From NCBI RefSeq assembly GCF_946220915.1, contig NZ_CAMIHH010000028.1, forward strand, positions 1 through 31,035: DNA of 31,035 nt, read 5' to 3'. Origin of the DNA: an uncultured Flavobacterium sp. (lineage in GTDB: Bacteria; Bacteroidota; Bacteroidia; Flavobacteriales; Flavobacteriaceae). Below, piece by piece: positions 15,316 through 23,677 of the stretch. Positions within the stretch are counted from its first letter, which is position 1; each line of letters opens with the position of its first letter. The position numbers and the translations under genes are program-made. The notes below the pieces were generated by a model. That model did not search any database, was not told the origin of the DNA, and worked only from the letters and a program-made list of their open reading frames with translations.

Positions 15316-15972
15316 ATGTATGTCAAAGACGTAAAAGACATAACCTACAAGCTCCTTAAAGAAAAGCTACAACCCCTGGGTTACAAAGGCAACAAAAAAG
15401 ACCAGAAATTTATTAAAAAGAACGACCTGGGTTTTGATGAGGTCAGGTTCGGAACGGCAGAATATGCTGGTATAAAGCTATATAACCTTTATTTTTATGT
15501 TGCCGTGCGGGTAGATAAGGTCCAGGAATTAGAAAATCTTGCGCACGATTTTTCTACAGAAGATGCACACCTTAAAACAGTGACCTCTAATGTAAACTGT
15601 GGGACGTTCATTGGCCAGCACAAATTCGAATTTGATATCCGCAGCCCGGAAGATGTTGAAAATGCGGTAGGAACATTTTGGGAGATCTATAATGAACACG
15701 CCATTGAACATATGAAAAAATGCTATGATATCAATTATTTAAATTCCTTATGGCCCACTTATGGCCTCTTAAAGACAAACGGTATTGACATAAGGAACTG
15801 GCTAACGATTTACGGATGGTATCATAAAGTCTTAACAATTGCCTACCTGGCCAACCCGCAAACATTCCCGCAATTCAGAGAAGAGTTTATCAACTACCTG
15901 GTAAACGAATGCAATGTTTCTGATGACGTGAGGCAAAAGCTGGACGAATACCTGGATAAGATAACGACTTAA
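15316..15972 (+). CDS. Hypothetical cytosolic protein (possibly DUF4304-like N-terminus)
   Basis: A 218-residue protein I do not recognise. No signal peptide or membrane segment. The N-terminus (KLLKEKLQPLGYKGNKKDQKFIKKN) resembles the opening of DUF4304-like proteins, where a helix ending in 'LGF/LGY' precedes a beta sheet. The middle has strands such as LYNLYFYVAVRV, and the C-terminal half is helical with several aromatic residues (GWYHKVLTIAYLANP). It stands alone between a divergent promoter region and a strong terminator. It is the only plus-strand gene between 5.8 and 29.6 kb and looks slightly more AT-rich than its neighbours, so it may be accessory. Real gene by length and reading; function unknown. 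Confidence 0.65.
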   Translation: MYVKDVKDITYKLLKEKLQPLGYKGNKKDQKFIKKNDLGFDEVRFGTAEYAGIKLYNLYFYVAVRVDKVQELENLAHDFSTEDAHLKTVTSNVNCGTFIGQHKFEFDIRSPEDVENAVGTFWEIYNEHAIEHMKKCYDINYLNSLWPTYGLLKTNGIDIRNWLTIYGWYHKVLTIAYLANPQTFPQFREEFINYLVNECNVSDDVRQKLDEYLDKITT

Positions 15973-16030
15973 GCAGAATAAAAAACATACACGACTTTAT
16001 TGGGGTGCTTTCTGCAAACAAACACTAAAT

Positions 16031-16069
16031 AACAACCCCCGCGTCGGAATAGATCTGCGGGGGGTTGTT
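16031..16069. terminator. Strong bidirectional terminator between convergent genes
   Basis: AACAACCCCCGC (16031-16042) pairs with GCGGGGGGTTGTT (16057-16069) with one extra G, a 12-bp GC-rich stem over a 14-base loop. It serves the hypothetical gene (+) and pgi (-). T tracts are weak on both sides. Confidence 0.65.
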
Positions 16070-16087
16070 AATCCTATGTGAACAGGT

Positions 16088-17728
16088 CTATTTGCCTAAA
16101 AAAGTTTTCAACAACAACGTAGTCGAACCGTCGTGCTGCTTTACTTCGCCAGTGTTTATTTCGTCAAGGATGGAGTTGGCCAGTTGTTTACCAAGTTCCA
16201 CGCCCCACTGGTCATAGCTGAAAATATTCCAGATAACGCCCTGTACGAATATCTTGTGCTCATACAATGCCACGAGCGACCCGAGGGTTTTGGGCGTTAG
16301 TTTTTTAATAAGGAGCGTATTGGTCGGCTTGTTGCCTGCAAACACTTTGAACGGCAACAGGTAATCGGCCTTTTCGCCTGTTACGCCCTGTTTTTCAAAT
16401 TCGGCCTTTACCTGCGCTTCGGTTTTCCCGTTGAGCAATGCCTCCGTCTGGGCAAAGAAGTTTGACATCAGCTTGTCATGATGGCCTTTATTCCCGTGGA
16501 GTGGCTCGATAAAGCCAATGAAGTCGGTCGGGATCAGCTTGGTGCCCTGGTGGATCAGCTGGAAAAAAGCATGCTGTGAGTTGGTGCCCGGCTCACCCCA
16601 AATGATAGTGCCCGTTTGGTAATTTACCGGGTTGCCATCGCGGCCCACGCTTTTGCCGTTGCTCTCCATAATGCCCTGCTGTAGGTACGGAGCCAATTTC
16701 TGCAGGTATTGGGTGTAGGGTATCAGTGCTTCGCTCTCGGCTCCGAAAAAGTTGTTGTACCAAATGCTCAGCAACGCCAATGTAACGGGTATATTCTGAT
16801 CAAATTCCGCTGTACGGAAATGCTTGTCCATACCGTTGGCGCCTTTTAGTAAATCATCGAAGTTATCAAAGCCAACTGCCAGAGCAATCGTAAGCCCTAC
16901 CGCGCTCCATAGCGAGAAGCGGCCACCAACCCAGTCCCACATCGGGAAAATATTAGATTCGGCAATGCCAAATTCGGTTACTTTCTGTATGTTGGTCGAT
17001 ACGGCCACAAAGTGCTTTGCCACATCCTCCTGCTGTGCAGACGTAAGGAACCAGTCGCGTGCCGTTTGGGCGTTCGATAATGTTTCCTGCGTAGTAAATG
17101 TTTTGGATGCCACTACAAACAACGTAGTTTCAGGGTTAAGCCCTTTCAGGCTTTCCATCACGTGGTCGCCATCTACATTAGAGATGAAGCGCACATTCAG
17201 GTGGTTTTTATAAAACTTCAACGACTCCACTACCATTGCCGGGCCGAGGTCGGATCCACCAATGCCAATGTTTACCACATCTGTAAAGGCTTTTCCTGTA
17301 TAGCCATTCCTGTTTCCGCTGATGACTTCGTCGCAAAACTGCTTAATCCTATTTTTAACCGCATATATTTCCGGCAGCACATTTACGCCATCCACTTTTA
17401 CATCGGCACTTTCAGGCGCACGCAATGCGGTGTGGAGCACCGCCCTCCCTTCGGTACGGTTAATGTTTTCCCCGCCAAAATAGCTTTGTATCGCACCGGA
17501 AAGATCTACTTCCCTTGCCAGGTTTTGGAGCAATGATAATGTTTTTTCATTAATAATGTTTTTGGAATAATCTACCAGGAAATCTTCCCACCTGATGTGT
17601 AACCGTGTTGCCCTTTGATTGTTTTCCGAAAACATCTGAGGCATCGAGGCATGCTGCATTTCTTCAAAATGCGCGCGCAATTCCTGCCATGCGGCGGTAC
17701 CGGACGGATTAATGTTTTGTAGTGCCAT
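16088..17728 (-). CDS. pgi: Glucose-6-phosphate isomerase
   Basis: A 546-residue cytosolic enzyme that interconverts glucose 6-phosphate and fructose 6-phosphate, the large PGI type (E. coli Pgi has 549). Both family signatures are present: DWVGGRFSLWSAVG (265-278) and NIFSYDQWGVELGK (501-514). The catalytic residues fall at E355, H386 and K514, the same numbers as in E. coli, so the alignment is almost free of gaps. The sugar-phosphate site GIGGSDLG is at 155-162. Last gene of the four-gene operon starting at 20689, only 6 bases after the M23 peptidase, which links it to the operon even though the pathways are unrelated. Confidence 0.97.
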   Translation of the reverse strand: MALQNINPSGTAAWQELRAHFEEMQHASMPQMFSENNQRATRLHIRWEDFLVDYSKNIINEKTLSLLQNLAREVDLSGAIQSYFGGENINRTEGRAVLHTALRAPESADVKVDGVNVLPEIYAVKNRIKQFCDEVISGNRNGYTGKAFTDVVNIGIGGSDLGPAMVVESLKFYKNHLNVRFISNVDGDHVMESLKGLNPETTLFVVASKTFTTQETLSNAQTARDWFLTSAQQEDVAKHFVAVSTNIQKVTEFGIAESNIFPMWDWVGGRFSLWSAVGLTIALAVGFDNFDDLLKGANGMDKHFRTAEFDQNIPVTLALLSIWYNNFFGAESEALIPYTQYLQKLAPYLQQGIMESNGKSVGRDGNPVNYQTGTIIWGEPGTNSQHAFFQLIHQGTKLIPTDFIGFIEPLHGNKGHHDKLMSNFFAQTEALLNGKTEAQVKAEFEKQGVTGEKADYLLPFKVFAGNKPTNTLLIKKLTPKTLGSLVALYEHKIFVQGVIWNIFSYDQWGVELGKQLANSILDEINTGEVKQHDGSTTLLLKTFLGK

Positions 17729-17734
17729 GTGAAT

Positions 17735-18964
17735 TTATTTTTTGAATTTGATGTTCGAAATGCTGTCGAGCTCTTTTTTAAGCGGGGTCATGATAGCGAT
17801 GAAACGTGGTTTATGCTTAGCCGACATTGGCTCAGAGCTTGGGAGTTTTTGGCGCAATGCATCCACTTGTACGCCATTTTTCCAGAAACGGTAGCACACA
17901 TGAGGCCCTGTAGCAAGGCCGGTGCTTCCTACCAAACCAATCACGTCGCCCTGGCTCACGCGCTGTCCCTGCCTTACCTTTATTTTCGACATGTGCAGGT
18001 ATTGTGTAGAATAAGTGCCGTTGTGCTTTACCTTTACAAAGTTGCCATTGCCCGATGTATAGCCCGTACGCTCTACAACGCCATTGGCCGTGGTCATAAT
18101 GGGGGTACCGTGTGGTGCGGCATAATCGGTGCCGTTGTGTGCCTTCCATTGCTGCTGTACAGGATGGAAACGCCGGGGAGAAAAACGTGAACTTATGCGG
18201 CTGAACTGAAGCGGCGCTTTCAGGAACATGCTTTTAAGTACCTTTCCTTCCTCATCATAAAAATCATAGCGCTTCGCATTTTCATCCTGCTTAAACGGAA
18301 AGGCGTATATTTTTTTCCCTTTGTACTCAAAATAAGATGCCTCAATGTTATCGAGCCCTGCATACTCAGTGCCATCAATGTACTTTTCGTTTACCGTTAC
18401 AGCAAACTTATCGCCTTTCTGGATCTTGAAGAAGTCGATGCTCCAGGCATAAATCTCAGAAAGTTCATGAGCGAGCGCCGGGGTAGCGCCTGCATTGGAA
18501 AGTGTTTCGGCAAGCGAGCCCTCAATTTCAGCAGCAATAATACGCCGTTTTATAGTAACGGGCTTTACCGTTTTTGTGGCTTTGGCAATAGAATCGCGCA
18601 GGTCGACCACATAATAGCTCATATTGTCGGGCTGGTAGATAAACACTTCAAGCTTATTAGGCGCCTGCCTGCTTTTAAGCATGGTAAAAGGTTTTCCTAC
18701 ACGAATGTTCCTCAGGTCAAAAGAATCTTTTATGGCTTCGGTAACCTTATGCACCTGGGCTGCATCATATCCTTCCTCGCCCAATAACTTCCCGAATGTA
18801 TCGCCGTTATGTATGGTATCCCGCACCACTTTAAAATCTTCCAGCGTAAAGCCAAATTCCCTGGTTACAGGCTTTTTCGCAACCGGCTTTGGCCTTTTAA
18901 TTTGTTCGTCTTCCTTACAGGCAAATAGCGTTAATAGTAATAGTATGGCAGTCAGGTACTTCAA
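17735..18964 (-). CDS. M23-family metallopeptidase lipoprotein (LytM fold)
   Basis: A 409-residue envelope protein with lipobox LFAC (Cys16). Residues about 50-100 look like a LysM/OapA-type region (HNGDTFGKLLGEEGYD), followed by a middle beta domain and a C-terminal LytM peptidase domain (about 255-370). Such enzymes cut peptide cross-links in peptidoglycan. Zinc ligands H276 and D280 (HNGTD) and catalytic histidines H324 (YLHMS) and H355 (GPHVC) are present. The third zinc ligand, normally the second His of HxH, is Cys357 here. It lies between kynA (20-base gap) and pgi (6-base gap) on the same transcript. Confidence 0.92.
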   Translation of the reverse strand: MKYLTAILLLLTLFACKEDEQIKRPKPVAKKPVTREFGFTLEDFKVVRDTIHNGDTFGKLLGEEGYDAAQVHKVTEAIKDSFDLRNIRVGKPFTMLKSRQAPNKLEVFIYQPDNMSYYVVDLRDSIAKATKTVKPVTIKRRIIAAEIEGSLAETLSNAGATPALAHELSEIYAWSIDFFKIQKGDKFAVTVNEKYIDGTEYAGLDNIEASYFEYKGKKIYAFPFKQDENAKRYDFYDEEGKVLKSMFLKAPLQFSRISSRFSPRRFHPVQQQWKAHNGTDYAAPHGTPIMTTANGVVERTGYTSGNGNFVKVKHNGTYSTQYLHMSKIKVRQGQRVSQGDVIGLVGSTGLATGPHVCYRFWKNGVQVDALRQKLPSSEPMSAKHKPRFIAIMTPLKKELDSISNIKFKK

Positions 18965-18984
18965 TTGTGCTCACTTGTTTTCAA

Positions 18985-19917
18985 TTATACATTTTCTCCC
19001 CACGACTTCAGTTCTTCCTCGCTCCACAGCTCAGGGAAAAATATCCTGCGCTGGTATTTGGGGTGCATGTATTTTTTCCAGTCGCTCCCGCCGGTGGCTT
19101 CCTGCGGCCCGGAAACGCTTTCAATGTATTTTTTCGCGGTATTAAGATGCCCCATTACCCATGTTACGTTTACCGTATAGTCATAATGGCGCATTGCCTT
19201 GATCAGCATCGGGTCTTTCTGGTCATTTTCGGGCAGCTGCCTGAATTTTTGCCAGATGTTGATCGTGTTGTACTCCTCCATATGGCGAAGGAACTCGCCT
19301 TTATACTTGCGCTCAAATTCGGCAAGCAGGTAACTCTTCTCACCGGTGTGGTAGTCCTTGCCAGCGGCCTGCCAGTACAAGTGTTCCAAAGCGTGCTCAT
19401 ACGATGTGTTACGGTCTATTGTTTTGCGGTAACGGTAATCGATAAGGTTGATCAGGTCGGTGCTTGCAAACTCGATGAGGCGGTACTGTGCGCTTTGGAA
19501 TCCGCTTGCCGGGGTTAGCGTGTTGCGGAATTTCATGTATTGCTCCACTTCCATGCCGTCGCCCATAATGTCGAACGAGGTGGTAAGCATATCGAAGTAG
19601 CGGCTGATACGCATCAGCTTTTCTGTAAAAAAAGAAGTGGAAGGCGCTTCGTTGTGGCAAAGCTGCTCCACTTCCCATAATATCATTTTAAATAGCAGCT
19701 CATTAACCTGGTGGTACATGATGAACACCATTTCATCGGGCAGCGTTGTCCTTTGTATCTGCAGGTTAAGCAGCGCATCGGTTTGGATATAGTCCCAATA
19801 GGTTATCGGCTTGGCCCAAAGCAGCCCTTCAAGGTGTGTTTCTGTCTTTTGGTTTATCGCCTGGAATTTTTGGTCAAGGTCATTTAATTTTTCCAGTATC
19901 GGGGCTGTCAACTCCAT
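18985..19917 (-). CDS. kynA: Tryptophan 2,3-dioxygenase
   Basis: A 310-residue heme enzyme that opens the indole ring of L-tryptophan to N-formylkynurenine, the first step of the kynurenine route. The proximal heme ligand is H257 (WVMGHLN). The substrate-site residues are H69 (MYHQVNELLFK) and R131 (KFRNTLTP), followed by the family text ASGFQSAQYR, and the C-terminal TGGS loop is at 275-278. I start at ATG 19917, 4 bases after the stop of the DUF3108 gene; the longer in-frame reading to 19971 would overlap that gene. No kynB or kynU is in the window, so the rest of the pathway must lie elsewhere. Confidence 0.96.
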   Translation of the reverse strand: MELTAPILEKLNDLDQKFQAINQKTETHLEGLLWAKPITYWDYIQTDALLNLQIQRTTLPDEMVFIMYHQVNELLFKMILWEVEQLCHNEAPSTSFFTEKLMRISRYFDMLTTSFDIMGDGMEVEQYMKFRNTLTPASGFQSAQYRLIEFASTDLINLIDYRYRKTIDRNTSYEHALEHLYWQAAGKDYHTGEKSYLLAEFERKYKGEFLRHMEEYNTINIWQKFRQLPENDQKDPMLIKAMRHYDYTVNVTWVMGHLNTAKKYIESVSGPQEATGGSDWKKYMHPKYQRRIFFPELWSEEELKSWGENV

Positions 19918-19921
19918 TTGC

Positions 19922-20689
19922 TTATTTCTTTTTAACCGTGAACGGATGGGCAAGCCCTTTGTAGGACTCAAGGTCGGCCTTTAATGAGCCAACCGCAAGG
20001 CTTGCTTTTATGCGTACCGGGATTTTATTTTCATCGTCTGAAACCCAGACCGTTAAACTTTCTTCTTCCTTAAATACGCGGCCTGACTGTACCAGCGGCC
20101 TGAATATCATAGAGGGAACAGTGCCAAATTTAGTTTTTATATCTTCCCTGCCAATGAATTTAAGCTTAAATTTTATCACTTCATCGTCAAAAAACATATC
20201 AAGGGTTATCGATTCGCCCACCTTTAGCTTATCAATATTAGGGTGGTTCCTCAGATAATAAAAAGCCGACACCACATCCTGTACGTGTTCCGGCACCGAA
20301 TAGGTCTTCTCTTTATTTTTTTTGCGGTCTTTTACTGTTACGGTATTGGTTGCCTGCTGAAAAAAGGCCTCTTGGTGCTTGGTATATCCGCCTTCATCAA
20401 TTTTCCTTAGTGCCTGGTAGGGTTTGCCGGTAGCTTTATCAAAATAGCTTTCGTAGGTATCGTCCACCTTAAAGAAAAACTTGGTCATCCCGCTCGTGTA
20501 GCCCTTTCCAACCACATGGTGTATCTTCTTATTGTTGCGAAATGCCTCCTTTACTTCCAGCGAGGCATAACCCGCATTCACTACCCCATAATGGATCCTG
20601 AATTTGAAATATTCGCCGGTTGTGAATGATCCCTGTGCGAACGCATTACAGGCCGTCAGAAGCAAAATCATCGCTATCAATCTTTTCAT
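19922..20689 (-). CDS. DUF3108 domain envelope protein
   Basis: A 255-residue exported protein of the DUF3108 family, function unknown. The N-terminus is a signal peptide; both a lipobox-like LTAC (Cys14) and a signal-peptidase I site after AFAQ are possible, so anchoring is unclear. The mature part is rich in beta strands with the family texts YFKFRIHYGVVNAGYASLEV and WVSDDENKIPVRI, and charged repeats near 118-130. First gene of the four-gene operon with kynA, the M23 peptidase and pgi. Its promoter at 20739-20769 overlaps the terminator just upstream. Confidence 0.85.
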   Translation of the reverse strand: MKRLIAMILLLTACNAFAQGSFTTGEYFKFRIHYGVVNAGYASLEVKEAFRNNKKIHHVVGKGYTSGMTKFFFKVDDTYESYFDKATGKPYQALRKIDEGGYTKHQEAFFQQATNTVTVKDRKKNKEKTYSVPEHVQDVVSAFYYLRNHPNIDKLKVGESITLDMFFDDEVIKFKLKFIGREDIKTKFGTVPSMIFRPLVQSGRVFKEEESLTVWVSDDENKIPVRIKASLAVGSLKADLESYKGLAHPFTVKKK

Positions 20690-20738
20690 AGTAATTTTTT
20701 GTTTTTGTGGATACCTGCCATAAATGCAATTTCTGTTC

Positions 20739-20769
20739 CAAAAATACTAAAACAAAAAAACCCAGTCAA
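20739..20769 (-). promoter_or_regulatory. Promoter of the DUF3108-kynA-M23-pgi operon
   Basis: Minus-strand TTGAC with TTG at 20767-20769, 20-base spacer, TATTTTTG at 20739-20746. The -33 region lies within the upstream hairpin arm and the spacer holds the T tract of the terminator. Expected start of transcription is about 45 bases before the ATG at 20689. Confidence 0.6.
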
Positions 20770-20787
20770 AATAATGACCGGGTTTTT
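20754..20787. terminator. Hairpin terminator upstream of the DUF3108 operon
   Basis: CCCAGTCA (20761-20768) pairs with TGACCGGG (20775-20782) with one A:C mismatch, extended by A:T pairs on both sides; seven A precede and five T follow. On the minus strand it ends transcripts coming from 20869 or from hppD. Confidence 0.75.
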
Positions 20788-20869
20788 ATGCTATTAACCA
20801 ACCAAAAAACTATAAATTATGAAAATTTACTTTTCCAACCAGCAGGTCTATGACCTCCTCCTGATTTTC
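20754..20869 (-). ncRNA. Candidate small RNA or terminator-type leader
   Basis: Between hppD and the DUF3108 operon the minus strand has an exact -7 box TACTTTTG (20875-20882), then about 115 bases, then the terminator. The predicted RNA contains a purine-rich AGGAGGAGG, a hairpin AGGTC-ATA-GACCT, a hairpin GAAAA-GTAAA-TTTTC, two GGTTGG motifs and the terminator hairpin. No start codon with a useful open frame is present. It could be an independent small RNA or a leader that attenuates the kynA operon. No clear -33 box was found, so this is an inference. Confidence 0.4.
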
Positions 20870-20874
20870 GAGTG

Positions 20875-20882
20875 CAAAAGTA
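20875..20882 (-). promoter_or_regulatory. -7 box of the candidate small RNA
   Basis: TACTTTTG on the minus strand fits TAnnTTTG fully. The 17-23 bases upstream lack a good TTG. The region 20883-20991 otherwise holds only AT-rich sequence up to the hppD stop. Confidence 0.4.
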
Positions 20883-20991
20883 CCTGATATTTTGACAAAT
20901 ACATTGTAAAAATTCAACTTTAACAGATATTATTCAAAAAAATAGTCTTGTGTGGTTTTATTTTTAAACATCTTACAAAAAAAAGACCTGT

Positions 20992-22152
20992 TTATAGTGT
21001 TCCTCTCAATTCCTGTTCGCGCTCTATGCTCTCAAACAGCGCTTTAAAGTTCCCTGCACCAAATCCTCGGGCTCCCATTCGCTGTATGATCTCATAAAAA
21101 AGCGTTGGCCTGTCCTCAACCGGCTTAGTGAATATCTGTAGCAGGTAGCCTTCCTCATCGGCATCAATCATAATGCCCAGCTCTTCCAATTGTACCATGT
21201 CTTCCTTCATCATGCCCATATGCTTTCCAAGTCGCTCCGGGATGGCCTCGTAATAGGCATGAGGCGGGCGGGACAGGAATTCTACGCCCCTTGACTTAAG
21301 GTCCGATACGGTTTTGATGATGTCATCGGTTGCGATCGCAATGTGCTGCACCCCTGCACCGCCGTAAAAATCAAGGTATTCTTCAATCTGAGAACGCTTT
21401 TTACCTTCGGCCGGCTCATTGATCGGGAATTTTATCCGTCCGTTGCCATTGCTCATTACCTTACTCATCAGCGCCGAGTATTCGGTATTGATCTGCTTGT
21501 CGTCAAACGAAAGGAAGTTTACAAACCCCATTACATCCTCATACCATTTAACCCAGGTGTTCATTTCGTTCCAGCCCACATTGCCCACCATGTGGTCTAC
21601 GTATTTAAGGCCGGTTGGTGCCGGGTTATAATCGCTTTTCCATTCGCGATAGCCCGGAAGGAACACCCCATTGTAATTTTTGCGCTCTACAAACATGTGC
21701 ACTGTTTCACCATAGGTATAGATCCCCGCACGCACCACTTCGCCAAATTCATCAGTTTCCACCGTTGGCTCCATAAATACTTTTGCGCCGCGCTTAGTTG
21801 TCTCTTCAAACGATTTTCGGGCATCCTCCACCCACAGGGCTACTACCTTAACGCCGTCGCCATGCTTTACAATGTGGTCATTGAGTGGCGAATCTGCCGT
21901 AAGCGGTGTAGTAAGCACCAGGCGTATCTTATCCTGAACCAGCACATAAGACGCGCGGTCCTTAAGGCCTGTTTCCAGTCCGGCATACGCCAGCGACTGG
22001 TAACCGAACGCCGTTTTATAGTAATGCGCAGCCTGTTTGGCATTGCCTACAATAAATTCTACATAATCTGTTCCCATTAGCGGCAGGAAATCCTGCGCGC
22101 CTTCAAATATCTTTTCGAGTCCGTACTCGACACTTTTAACTTCTTTTTCCAT
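20992..22152 (-). CDS. hppD: 4-hydroxyphenylpyruvate dioxygenase
   Basis: A 386-residue non-heme iron enzyme that converts 4-hydroxyphenylpyruvate to homogentisate in tyrosine breakdown. Two vicinal-oxygen-chelate domains are visible; the C-terminal one holds the iron facial triad H187 (YVDHMVGNV), H270 (GVQHIAIATDD) and E354 (LFYEIIQR). The C-terminal gating helix GARGFGAGNFKALFESIE is intact. Length is typical. It follows hmgA by 83 bases on the same strand, so the two successive steps are likely co-transcribed in the order hmgA-hppD. Confidence 0.97.
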   Translation of the reverse strand: MEKEVKSVEYGLEKIFEGAQDFLPLMGTDYVEFIVGNAKQAAHYYKTAFGYQSLAYAGLETGLKDRASYVLVQDKIRLVLTTPLTADSPLNDHIVKHGDGVKVVALWVEDARKSFEETTKRGAKVFMEPTVETDEFGEVVRAGIYTYGETVHMFVERKNYNGVFLPGYREWKSDYNPAPTGLKYVDHMVGNVGWNEMNTWVKWYEDVMGFVNFLSFDDKQINTEYSALMSKVMSNGNGRIKFPINEPAEGKKRSQIEEYLDFYGGAGVQHIAIATDDIIKTVSDLKSRGVEFLSRPPHAYYEAIPERLGKHMGMMKEDMVQLEELGIMIDADEEGYLLQIFTKPVEDRPTLFYEIIQRMGARGFGAGNFKALFESIEREQELRGTL

Positions 22153-22235
22153 TAGTTGTATGTTTTATTTAACTGACTCGGCGCCAGTGGTTGTTTATTT
22201 TTCCTCTCCCCGGCCCTGCCTATGATTTAAGAGGC

Positions 22236-23393
22236 TTACTCTACCCACGATTTATAATACTGCCCATCGTCAAGGCCCATTGCTTCTTCGGTTACCATCA
22301 AAGGGCGGAAGGTATCTACCATCACGGCGAGTTCTTCGGTTATGGTTTTGCCTATGCTTCGTTCCATAGCGCCGGGTGCAGGCCCATGCGGTATGCCTTT
22401 AGGGTGCAGTGTTATATGCCCCTGCTCAATGTTATTGCGGCTCATGAAGTCGCCATCTACGTAGTACAGCACCTCATCGCTGTCAATGTTGCTGTGGTTG
22501 TATGGCGCTGGTATTGCCTTCGGATGATAATCGTAAAGCCTCGGGCAGAAGGAGCATACTACAAATGTAGAAGTCTCAAACGTTTGGTGTACCGGAGGCG
22601 GCTGGTGCACGCGCCCCGTTATCGGTTCAAAGTTATGGATGCTAAAGCCGTAAGGGAAGTTGTAGCCGTCCCACCCTATTACATCAAATGGGTGCGTGGC
22701 ATACACCACCTCGTGCATCATTCCTTCTTTTTTTATCTTGATAAGGAAATCGCCTTTTTCATCGTACGTTTCAATTTCTGTTGGCAGGATAAAATCCCTT
22801 TCACAAAATGGCGAATGCTCAAGGTGCTGGCCGCTACTGTTCTTGTATCGCTTTGGCGTATAGAACGGCGCTATTGATTCTACGTAAAAAATGCGGTTAT
22901 CCTCGGTTTCAAAATCGATCTGGTAGATCATGCCACGCGGAATGATAAGGTAATCGCCGTACTCAAACGGAATGTTGCCCATAAAGGTACGCAGCTTGCC
23001 CCTGCCCTTATGGATGAACAGCATTTCGTCAGCATCGGCATTCTTGTAAAAATACTCCCTCAGGGATTTTCTTGGCGCTGCCAGCCCGATGATGCAGTCG
23101 CGGTTTACAAGCATGGCTTTGCGGCTGTCTAAGAAGTCGTCTTCTGCTTTTAGCTCAAACCCTTTAAAAAGGAGTGATTTAATATTCTTGTCTATGGCAA
23201 TTTTAGGCTCTACAGAATAGGATTTCAGTATTTCTTTTACCTGTGTGGGCCTGTGTACATGGTACAGCAGCGACGAGTGGCCATGAAAGCCCTCGGTACC
23301 GAAAAGCTGCTCATAGTAGAGGCCGCCGTCGGGCTTCCCGAACTGTGTATGGCGTTTTTGGGGGAAATCCCCAAGTTTATGATATATAGGCAT
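22236..23393 (-). CDS. hmgA: Homogentisate 1,2-dioxygenase
   Basis: A 385-residue cupin-fold iron enzyme that opens homogentisate to maleylacetoacetate. It is shorter than the human/Pseudomonas form (about 430-445) and belongs to the compact bacterial group. Likely iron ligands are H300, E307 (NHSNIDSDEVLYY) and H336 (GIPHGPAPG); VHQPPPVHQTFE around 262-273 is the conserved central stretch. Position directly upstream of hppD supports tyrosine catabolism. Fumarylacetoacetase and maleylacetoacetate isomerase are not in this window. ATG 23393 gives MPIYHKLGDFPQKRHTQF, the usual N-terminus. Confidence 0.93.
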   Translation of the reverse strand: MPIYHKLGDFPQKRHTQFGKPDGGLYYEQLFGTEGFHGHSSLLYHVHRPTQVKEILKSYSVEPKIAIDKNIKSLLFKGFELKAEDDFLDSRKAMLVNRDCIIGLAAPRKSLREYFYKNADADEMLFIHKGRGKLRTFMGNIPFEYGDYLIIPRGMIYQIDFETEDNRIFYVESIAPFYTPKRYKNSSGQHLEHSPFCERDFILPTEIETYDEKGDFLIKIKKEGMMHEVVYATHPFDVIGWDGYNFPYGFSIHNFEPITGRVHQPPPVHQTFETSTFVVCSFCPRLYDYHPKAIPAPYNHSNIDSDEVLYYVDGDFMSRNNIEQGHITLHPKGIPHGPAPGAMERSIGKTITEELAVMVDTFRPLMVTEEAMGLDDGQYYKSWVE

Positions 23394-23619
23394 ATTTTAA
23401 ATGATTTGTAATTAAACAATAGTCCGCATACCCCTATTGCCTCATTCCGGATTTCTCTTGATGAGGTATTTTAAATATCCCAATAAACCGGCCCATTGCG
23501 TGTTCATATTACAAATATCGGAAAATTTTGGTTTTTTAATTGGGTTTTTAAGAAAATTTGTCAGATGCCGTAAGTCTGGAGCCGATGCGCTATTTCCGAC
23601 TTCCGAACATCGCACTTAT

Positions 23620-23650
23620 AAAAAAATCCCGGTAACTTTCATTACCGGGA
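23620..23650 (-). terminator. Terminator of the APC permease gene
   Basis: A perfect 9-bp stem, TCCCGGTAA (23627-23635) with TTACCGGGA (23642-23650), six-base loop, then seven T on the minus strand (23620-23626). It separates the permease from hmgA. Confidence 0.88.
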
Positions 23651-23677
23651 CTTCAGGCGTGTTTGTTAATATGAACT

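Noticed and set aside
20819..20887. 22-codon plus-strand frame starting ATGAAAATT after the terminator
   Set aside because: No plus-strand promoter upstream, and the same bases are better explained as part of the minus-strand RNA candidate.
22190..22225. GC-rich stretch near 22200 resembling the hairpin repeat family
   Set aside because: Only short shared runs (GCCGGGG-like), no hairpin and no CAGCTTCACTC; probably chance.
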